In this document: piece after piece, positions 42,462 through 49,045 of the stretch
Position numbering within the stretch: the first letter of the stretch is position 1
How the letters are laid out: every line of letters starts with the position of its first letter
Source: Triparma columacea
Taxonomy: Eukaryota > Sar > Bolidophyceae > Parmales > Triparmaceae
DNA: 49,045 nucleotides
Direction: 5' to 3'
Assembly: GCA_030267965.1 (NCBI GenBank)
Contig: BRYA01000051.1
Coordinates: 1-49,045 of the forward strand
The notes under the pieces: model-generated
The model's database searches: none
Told to the model about the DNA's origin: nothing
Seen by the model: only the letters and a program-made list of their open reading frames with translations
Position numbers and translations under genes: made by a program

Positions 42462-43880
42462 ATGACCAAAACAGCAGTATACACAGGCACAGACGAGACA
42501 GGGAGCTTCAAAGACGATCGTGAGCTCACAGAAGTGATTTTTGCACAAGGAGTGACGTCGATTGCCGATGAAACCTTCTACGGATGCTCCTCCCTCACGG
42601 CTGTTACCATCCCAGATGGAGTGACGACAATTGGCGAGCGCGCCTTCCGCTTCTGCTCCTCCCTCACGGCCATCACCATCCCGGACGGAGTGACGACGAT
42701 TAGCCAGGGCTCCTTCGATGGATGCTCCTCCCTCACGGCCATCACAATCCCAGATGGAGTGACGAAGATTGGCAAACGCGCCTTCGAAGACTGCTCCTCC
42801 CTCACGGCCATCACCATCTCAATCTCAGTGACGATGATTGAAGTTTGCGCCTTCTCTGGATGCTCCTCCCTCACGGCCATCACCATCCCAGACGGAGTGA
42901 CGTCGATTGGCGAATATGCCTTCGACAGATGCTCCTCCCTCACGGCCATCACCATCCCGGACGGAGTGACGTCGATTGGCTATTTCGCCTTCTTCCGATG
43001 CTCCTCCCTCACGGCCATCACCATCCCGGACGGAGTGACGACAATTGGCGAAAGCGCCTTCGAAGAATGCTCCTCTCTCACAGCCATCACCATCCCGGAT
43101 GGAATGACTATGATTGACGTTAACGCCTTCTGTGGATGCTCCTCCCTCACGGCTATCACCATCCCGGACGGAGTGACGGAGATTTGCGAAAGCGCCTTTT
43201 CTGGATGCTCCTCCCTCACGGCCATCACCATCCCGAACGGAGTGACGATGATTGGCAGCTGGGCCTTCGCAGAATGCTCCTCCCTCACAGCCATCACCAT
43301 CCCGGACGGAGTGACGAAGATTGGCTATCGCGCCTTCTACGGATGCTCTTCCCTCGCAGCTATCAACATCCCGGACGGAGTGACGGAGATTGGCGTTTGC
43401 GCCTTCCACGGATGCTCCTCCCTCACGGCCATCACCATCCCGGACGGAGTGACGATGATTGGCAATAGCGCCTTCTTGGGATGCTCCTCCCTCACGGCCA
43501 TCACCATCCCGGACTCAGTGACAACGATTGGCCGTTCCGCCTTCAGAGATTGCTCTTCCCTGACGAAGCTCAGTTTATCTCCCACCGTCTCAATCGGTGC
43601 AGACTGCTTCTCTGACTGCACTGCCTTAGTAACTGCCGCTGCTGATCAAAATATGTCGACCGTCGAGGACCTCCTCCATTCTAGGTGGTACCGCATACGC
43701 GAACGCGTCAACGCTCTGCTGTGCCTCAAGGGAACCTGGGATCACGTGGAGAATCCACCCAGGAGATCGGCTAGGAAGCGGAAGCGAACGGACGGAGTTG
43801 AAGCCCCGGCGCTAAGGGTTACTGAGGGAAGGGAGAAGATACCGAAAGTTTTGTGGAGAGTTATTCTGGAGTTTCTCTAA
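42462..43880 (+). CDS. BspA-type leucine-rich repeat (LRR_5) protein
   Basis: A single exon of 472 residues from the ATG at 42462 (MTKTAVYTGTDE); an in-frame ATG at 42390 would add 24 basic residues and is less likely. About fourteen 23-residue repeats of the form CSSLTAITIPDGVTxIGxxAF follow one another, with degenerate units at both ends. The C-terminal 90 residues contain a basic cluster (RRSARKRKR) and a last block (IPKVLWRVILEFL) that may be a short F-box-like or interaction helix. There is no signal peptide, so it is probably cytosolic or nuclear. These repeats bind proteins; the partner is unknown. The family is greatly expanded in many protists. Confidence 0.85.
   Translation: MTKTAVYTGTDETGSFKDDRELTEVIFAQGVTSIADETFYGCSSLTAVTIPDGVTTIGERAFRFCSSLTAITIPDGVTTISQGSFDGCSSLTAITIPDGVTKIGKRAFEDCSSLTAITISISVTMIEVCAFSGCSSLTAITIPDGVTSIGEYAFDRCSSLTAITIPDGVTSIGYFAFFRCSSLTAITIPDGVTTIGESAFEECSSLTAITIPDGMTMIDVNAFCGCSSLTAITIPDGVTEICESAFSGCSSLTAITIPNGVTMIGSWAFAECSSLTAITIPDGVTKIGYRAFYGCSSLAAINIPDGVTEIGVCAFHGCSSLTAITIPDGVTMIGNSAFLGCSSLTAITIPDSVTTIGRSAFRDCSSLTKLSLSPTVSIGADCFSDCTALVTAAADQNMSTVEDLLHSRWYRIRERVNALLCLKGTWDHVENPPRRSARKRKRTDGVEAPALRVTEGREKIPKVLWRVILEFL
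42570..43565 (+). repeat. Tandem 69-base repeats coding for LRR_5 units
   Basis: About fourteen 69-base units share the nearly invariant block TGCTCCTCCCTCACGGCCAT and the following ATCCCGGACGGAGTGACG. The variable part is the three to six codons around each AF. DNA-level similarity this high points to recent expansion or gene conversion. Confidence 0.9.
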
Positions 43881-44074
43881 CCTCTTTGCGCTTGATTCGT
43901 CTAGAGTCCGTCGAAAGTCGGTCTTGGAGCGAGAGGCTGGGCATATAGTGCCGTGTTGTTGTATAAATAAAAGTGTAGAAGAGGATTCCCTGCTAGCCTT
44001 TTTCTTATTATTATTCCCCCCTCCGTTTTGACACCTTCAATGTTCTCTTTCTCCTCTCTCTCTCTCTCTCCCCC

Positions 44075-44938
44075 TTACCATCCTCCGTCTCCCTCAAGTC
44101 CCCCCTTAGTGGTAGCGAAGCTCGCCGCCGACCAGTCCGTTTCAATTTCATACGGTTCGCTAACCACCGCACCTCCCTCCTCCGTAACCTTTGCGATCTG
44201 GATCCTGTTAAGGGCTCTGCAGTCACGGTAGAAGAGTACCTTGAGGCAGTCCTCGAGGAGGCCACGGGCCTCGCCTTCGGACATTGTGGGGCGCCACTTC
44301 TTGCGGAGGATAGGGATGGCGAGGTAGGAACCGAAGCCTGTGGCGATGAAGTTGTCAGTGTAGGTGGTGCCGATCTTGTCGACGAGACCGAGGAAGTTGG
44401 GACCGGCAACGACGAGGTCGTTCCATAGGGGGTTCATCTTGGACCTGGGGGGGGAGGGAGAGAGAGGAGGTGGTTAGATTGGATGGCACCGAAAGTAAAA
44501 GTAAAGTAACCCGAACCCAAAAATAAATTCAGCTCAAGCCTACGTTCAGCTCGCGCCGGCGCTCAAACCTTCACTACAGTGTCTCTCTCACCTCCTCTGG
44601 TACATGACCGCCCTAAGGTAGGAGTGCGTCTGCTGCGCATCCGTGCTGTGTCCGTCGTCGAAGTTATCGTTCTGTTGTTCCATCCCTTCCAGCATGTCCA
44701 TGATGCTCTGGAAGTCGGAGTACTCCCCGCTCGCACCCAAAAGGGTGGCGGGGCCGACGGTGCGGATGCGGCGGGCGTCCTTGTACTTTGCCATGGAGCC
44801 GTAGGAGCAGAGGGTGTCAGCGGCTACCATTACGCCACCGTCGTAGCGGAGGCCCAGGACGGAGGTTCCAGTCACGATGGGGTATTTGGTGTGCTGACTG
44901 GGGGCAGTGGTGGCGGCGTTGAGGTGAAGGGATGCCAT
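44075..44938 (-). CDS. PSMB4: 20S proteasome subunit beta-7 (PSMB4/Pre4)
   Basis: Two exons, 44938-44592 and 44444-44075, join in phase across intron 44591-44445 to give 238 residues. The sequence follows PSMB4 closely: TGTSVLGLRYDGGVMVAADT, the GASGEYSDFQ block, AVMYQRR then SKMNPLWNDLVVAG, ATGFGSYLA, VLFYRDCRALNRIQIA and a C-terminal ETDW. The splice restores the family block RRSKMNPLW, which confirms it. This subunit sits in the beta ring of the 20S core next to the active subunits and is itself non-catalytic. The N-terminal leader before the mature part is short (about 22 residues). Confidence 0.92.
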
Positions 44939-45064
44939 TGTTAAGAGTAGGAAGAGTAGGGAGCGGAGGTTTGGAGGGGGGTGGCTGCTCGGTGGGAAGA
45001 GTTGTATGTTTGGTATTATTTTGACTGTTTAGTGGGTGGCAACGAGCGAAGCGAGTCCAGAAGG

Positions 45065-45138
45065 GGTGCGTGTTGGTGTATGAGGGTGTGTGTGTATGTT
45101 TGTGGGTGTGTAAGTGTTTGTGTATGTGTGTGCATATA
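45065..45138. repeat. TG-rich simple-sequence tract
   Basis: A degenerate run of GTGTGTGT, GTATGTTTGTGGGTGTGT and GTTTGTGTATGTGTGTG lies upstream of the proteasome gene. It resembles a microsatellite. Confidence 0.75.
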
Positions 45139-45843
45139 CCCACAGCAAGGCGGGTAAGGTAGACCAAGGCAATAAATCTCAATAATATAATATCTGTACA
45201 ATATGTATACAATAATAGCAACAAATGACGAGCATTTAGTCAGAATAAAGACACAAAATGGACTGAAGAGTGGATGAAGGCTCAGAAATGAAGATCAAAA
45301 TTGAAACTCTCCCGAACTCTTCGAAGCAATATTTGACCATTATAGCCATATTGCACGCATATTATACCTTATTATATCACTTATACACAACCAAATACTA
45401 GGTTAGGGTTACCATACGATTTAAAACGGAATTGCGACAAAAAAGAGAACACACACCTCAATCTGGGGAAATGGAAAAGGAAAAGGAGGAAAATGGAGAG
45501 AAGGTCAGGAATGGGTGGGAAAAAATAGACCAAAAGACACAAGAGAAAGACGGATTCCTACAAACCGCCTGCGTGTACCTTGAATTGGCTGCAAATCTTG
45601 AATAAAAAAATAAAAAGGCCGCGGCTATAGACAATAGGGCTCCTTATTTCACTGCACATTTGACAAAAACCCTGGAAAGTGAAAGGAGGTTCGCAATCTT
45701 GACCTCCTCTTCCCCCCTCTTCTTATCCACCATGCCCTCCACCGTGTCCTATTTGAAACCCCTAAATTTCCCTTCTCCCTCCCAATATTTCTTTCATCTC
45801 TCTCTCACTCACCCCCTCCCCCTCTTCCCCGCTTCTTTGTTCA

Positions 45844-46019
45844 CCCTAGTAACTTGCTCGTCCCAACCATGCTCAGTCCCGCTCCAACAAGCGTGTTAAT
45901 AAAGTTAACCACCTCATTGGTCATCCACCCTCCCTGCAATTTCGCCCCCATCCACTTCTGGAACTTTCAAACATGGTTGCAACAAACGCGCTTGCACCAA
46001 CAATCATAACCTCATTAAG
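45844..46019 (-). pseudogene. Duplicated 3' fragment of the DUF92 gene
   Basis: This stretch repeats the last 170-180 bases of the DUF92 coding region (46032 to about 46215). Long identical blocks include CCGCTCCAACAAGCGTGTTA and AACCACCTCATTGGTCATCC. Scattered substitutions and an insert of about ten bases break the frame. It lies directly downstream of the intact gene in the same orientation, so it is a tandem partial duplicate with no start of its own. Confidence 0.8.
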
Positions 46020-46023
46020 TTCC

Positions 46024-47019
46024 TTAACATACCCCTAGTAACTTCCTCGTCCCAACCATGCTAAGTCCCGCTCCAACAAGCGTGTTAATAAAGTTAACCA
46101 CCTCATTGGTCATCCACCCTCCCTGTAGCTTAGCCCCCATCCAGCTTTCAAACATGGTTGCAACAAACGCGCTCACACCAACGATTATAACCTCATTAAA
46201 CGAACTCAGCATACCCAACCCCCTACCTACACACGCTAGTAACATACCACCTACTACACTTGCTAGTGTACCTTCTAAACTAACAGCCCCTTCTTCCCCT
46301 GGCTTGACTTTTTTGAAGGTTAGGATAGAGTATGTATTCCTACCGTAACCTTTCCCTATCTCAGAGGCGAATGTATCAGCTATCTTGGTGGAGAATGAAC
46401 CTACTAAACCGATTGTCCATAACCTACAACTAACACCCCATAAAGGAGTAAAGGATGATATGAAGTAGAAAATAGAACAAATAGAAGCAACACCACCAGA
46501 ACCCCAAACATTCTCAGGCCCTCTTCTACCACCTCGATTTTCCTCAATACCCTTATCAGTTTTCTCCTTCATTCTAAACTTAGTAACAGACACACCTAAC
46601 CCGAAATAACTCACAGCTAAAACCCAGGATTTAAAACCGTGGAATGTAGATAATATTGACGCTAGTATGTAGGCGTGGATTAAACCGGGGGGGGTTAGGT
46701 AGGGGGATATTTGAGGAGTTAGGAGAGCGAATAGGAGAGCGTTATAGAACGAGGGGGCGAGTGCGGGGGGGGGGAGGTAGGGGGTAAGGGATGGGGGGAT
46801 GGGGGGGAGTGCTTGTAATTGAAACGAGGTGTGTGGTTTATTGAGGTTATGTGGTGGTGTATTTAACGTGGGAATATTAGAACGTATATTAGAAGATGGG
46901 GGTGGTGGGAGAAAGGATTTTGATGGAGGGGATTGAAGGAGAAGAAGAAGAAGAAAGAGGAGGAGGGATATTGGAGGTAGGGAGAAGGGTGAGGGGGGGG
47001 GTTTGAAATGAGGAGTCAT
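46024..47019 (-). CDS. DUF92/VTE6-like membrane protein, probably plastid
   Basis: A single exon of 331 residues. The C-terminal 220 residues match the DUF92 family: GFKSWVLAVSYFGLGVSVTKF, then STKIADTFASEIGK, TFKKVKPGEEGAVSLEGTLA and ATMFESWMGAKLQGG, with several membrane segments. Plant and cyanobacterial members (VTE6) phosphorylate phytyl phosphate to phytyl diphosphate for tocopherol and phylloquinone synthesis; TMEM19 is the animal member. The N-terminus has a strong hydrophobic signal (ISLLLFLLLLLLQ) followed by SKSFLPPPP. That resembles the heterokont plastid leader, with Phe after the cleavage site. Plastid phytol salvage is the likely role, by inference. The region is more AT-rich than the genes around the dynein locus. 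Confidence 0.8.
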   Translation of the reverse strand: MTPHFKPPPSPFSLPPISLLLFLLLLLLQSPPSKSFLPPPPSSNIRSNIPTLNTPPHNLNKPHTSFQLQALPPIPPSLTPYLPPPALAPSFYNALLFALLTPQISPYLTPPGLIHAYILASILSTFHGFKSWVLAVSYFGLGVSVTKFRMKEKTDKGIEENRGGRRGPENVWGSGGVASICSIFYFISSFTPLWGVSCRLWTIGLVGSFSTKIADTFASEIGKGYGRNTYSILTFKKVKPGEEGAVSLEGTLASVVGGMLLACVGRGLGMLSSFNEVIIVGVSAFVATMFESWMGAKLQGGWMTNEVVNFINTLVGAGLSMVGTRKLLGVC

Positions 47020-47426
47020 GAAGGAGGGATTATGGAGGTAATTAAGTTATGTATGTAGGGATATTATGGATATCCTCAAGATGAGGTCGGGATTGTTTGG
47101 GAGTTGGGTGAGTTTGTAGGGAGGGAGGCTTTTAGTATCTCTATTGTTTGTTGTGTGTGTTTGTAGTACTTGTTTGTTGAACTTATGATATAAAGTATGT
47201 GCGTTTATGATGATTTTGATTGTTGATTTGGATAATTTGATGTGGGAGGGCAAAAAAGAGGCAAAAAAGCGAGGAACCGCCGTCAACAAGTAAAATACAG
47301 GCCATTAAAAAGCCCTTTGCAGCCATTTCTACCCCTTAAACTACGTCAGTTGTCATTATAGTTGAGGATTAAACTTGTTGTTGCAATTTGTAGTGTAATC
47401 AACGTCGTAGTAGGATAATAAATAGG
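47020..47426. promoter_or_regulatory. Divergent upstream region of DUF92 and TMEM65-GAF genes
   Basis: This 407-base AT-rich gap lies between two divergent starts (47019 minus, 47427 plus), so both promoters should be here. No distinct element is recognisable. Confidence 0.4.
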
Positions 47427-49024
47427 ATGTTCTCTACAATCAGGATTCGCCTTGGGATTGCTAAAACAGTTCAATTTAATGCCTACTATACACATACACA
47501 TACTCATACTCATATACATACTCTAACTAGAACATATTCATCCAATATTATGTATAATCAACGTCATCTATATTTAAGGAGAGGCTATTTCAACAGAAGA
47601 AACTCCAATAATATCTTCCTCAATACCTCACCTAATAATACAACTAATACGTTCGCTACAACTAACACTACAAGAAACATCATCACAAGAAACATCAACA
47701 CAAACAACACTACGAGAAACATGACAAGAAGAAACATGACAACAAAAGGGAAAGATGGAAAGGAAATAAAAGACAAGACAACTAAAACAACAGACAAAAA
47801 AACAGACAAAACAACAGACAACACAACAGACAACACAACAAACAAAGACGCCATCAAGGTAAGGAAACAGAGGAATACGACAAAACCAATACATTCCACA
47901 GACCACACATCGACCAAACATCTCACCTCCCTCCTACCCAGGTTCTCACAGCTCTATCAGAAAACCCTAGTCTAATAACCCCCTCAATCAGCACAGTCCT
48001 ATCATCCCTCTCCCTCCGCAACCCCTCCCTCCTCTCCCCTCTCCCCCCCCCTCCCCCTACATCTTACCAACTAAAAGCGATCGCAATAACTCAAGCAGTC
48101 CCATTCGTAGGTTTCGGTATAATGGACAACATGATAATGATCCTATCCGGCGATTACATCGACCTAACCCTAGGCGTAATGCTCGGTATATCCACCCTCT
48201 GCGCGGCGGCGGTGGGGAATATTATAAGCGATCTTGCGGGGGTGGGATTGGGGACGGTTATCGAAGACTTTGCTAGTAAAATGGGTTTACCTGACCCGAA
48301 GTTGACGGCGAGTCAAATGAAGTTACGGAGTGTTAGATTCTCATCTCAAGCTGGTTGCGCAGTAGGGATAACAATAGGGTGTATTATAGGGATGTTCCCG
48401 CTGCTGTTTATAGATAGTAAGAAAGCAGAGAAACAGAAGAAACAGGGTGCTCTAGATCTGCTTTTCATGGACGTTGTTAACGAGGCTAAAACCCTCGTCG
48501 GCGCTGAGGCTACTACACTCTTCATCGTAGAAGGTGACGAGCTCTTCGCTCGCTACGTAGGTGGTGAAGAGTCCGGTCACATAAAAGAGATCCGTATGCC
48601 CCTCGGTTCCGGCATAGCCGGTCGCGTAGCACTAACCGGTGAGGCTGCTGTGATATACTCAGTTAAGGACGAGCCTGATTTCAACCCTAGTTACGACAGC
48701 GCGTCGTTCAAGACTAAGAGCATGTGCTGCGTACCTATTAAGGACGTTGAAGGTAGGGTTGTTGGGGTGGTACAAGCTATCAATAAACTACCTAACCGTC
48801 GATCTACAAACGGAGGTGGGGGGGGAGGTGGTGTTCGTGTTAAGAAAGGGTTCACAACTGGAGACCTTGGTATTCTACAACAACTAGGTAACCACGCGGC
48901 TGTGTTCATGCAAGGGATGGATGAGGGTATGGAGGAACTTAGGTTTAGGGATACTATTAAGCTACTGAAAAGAGGGGAAGGACAGGGGGTGAAGGAAAGG
49001 AAACGACCGTTGCATATGCACTAA
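47427..49024 (+). CDS. TMEM65-like membrane protein fused to a GAF domain
   Basis: Two exons, 47427-47858 and 47942-49024, join in phase (intron GTAAGG...ACCCAG, 83 bases) to give 504 residues. The N-terminus (MFSTIRIRLGIAKTVQFNAY) is basic and Ser/Arg-rich like a mitochondrial presequence. It is followed by about 100 residues rich in Asn, Thr and Lys. Residues about 190-310 match TMEM65: QAVPFVGFGIMDNMIMILSG, DYIDLTLGVMLGISTLCAAA and VGNIISDLAGVGLG, with several membrane helices. Animal TMEM65 is a mitochondrial inner-membrane protein linked to sodium/calcium exchange. Residues about 320-480 form a GAF domain (TTLFIVEGDELFARYV, MPLGSGIAGRVALTGEAA, CVPIKDVEGRVVGVVQAINK), of the type that binds cyclic nucleotides or small ligands. 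The fusion suggests ligand-controlled ion handling. Confidence 0.85.
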
Positions 49025-49045
49025 GAGCATACGCTCCCCCCCCCC

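Larger units (their letters stand above)
44939..46023. other. Spacer with TG-rich tract and a duplicated gene end
   Basis: These 1,085 bases separate the proteasome gene start from the stop of the DUF92 gene. They hold one copy of the 14-base motif seen in introns (reverse complement, 45042-45055), a TG-rich tract (about 45065-45135), an AT-rich unremarkable stretch (45150-45650) and a duplicate of the DUF92 3' end (about 45844-46019). An ORF at 45660-45899 has no support. Confidence 0.5.

Noticed and set aside
42570..43565. CRISPR-like array of regular repeats
   Set aside because: The repeats are in-frame coding units of an LRR protein in a eukaryotic genome, and the variable parts are too short and codon-aligned to be spacers.
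1..49045. tRNA or rRNA genes
   Set aside because: No cloverleaf-like pattern or rRNA core sequence was noticed when reading the spacers on both strands; a covariance-model scan would be decisive.

Overview
This is nuclear DNA from a single-celled eukaryote. Genes lie on both strands and are split by short introns (mostly 80-240 nt) with a strong GTGAGA/GTAAG donor and a pyrimidine-rich CAG/TAG acceptor. Gene bodies are GC-rich with long antisense shadow ORFs, and the spacers are compact. The gene set points to a photosynthetic, flagellate stramenopile: an axonemal dynein heavy chain, an Sfi1/IQ/ankyrin scaffold, and a DUF92/VTE6-like protein whose leader looks like a heterokont plastid bipartite leader (signal peptide, then Ser-Phe). 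BspA-type surface repeats and a TMEM65-GAF fusion fit this. A bolidophyte (Parmales)-like alga is my best guess, but it is an inference.

Layout. 1-3.6 kb: two divergent surface-protein genes with Pro-Thr stalks, a decayed DUF285 gene (minus) and a beta-helix protein (plus). 3.6-17.9 kb: a TBC RabGAP with a long phosphorylation-rich tail (minus), head-to-head with a 3,762-residue dynein heavy chain (plus). 18.3-26.2 kb: a TFIP11/Ntr1-like spliceosome-disassembly factor, an ankyrin/poly-Gln protein, and an unrecognised Cys/His-module protein with a probable propeller. 26.6-35.2 kb: the Sfi1/IQ/ankyrin scaffold, a small ubiquitin-like protein, an AT-rich island and a Pro-rich coiled-coil protein. 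35.6-41.6 kb: one gene that joins an SLC10 (bile-acid:sodium symporter family) transporter to a bubblegum-type acyl-CoA synthetase. 42.5-49.0 kb: an LRR_5 array protein, proteasome subunit beta-7 (PSMB4), the DUF92 protein with a duplicated 3' fragment, and TMEM65-GAF.

The most notable item is the SLC10-acyl-CoA synthetase fusion. All four exons join in phase, and the product reads as an import-and-activate enzyme for a carboxylate substrate. Other unusual items are the dynein with an ankyrin-like N-terminus instead of the usual tail, the CDK-site/KEN-box tail on the RabGAP, two independent duplications of gene 3' ends just downstream of their parents, and an exact 14-base motif repeated in introns and one spacer.

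Exon boundaries were read by eye from splice signals and checked for reading-frame continuity. No transcript or homology search was available.
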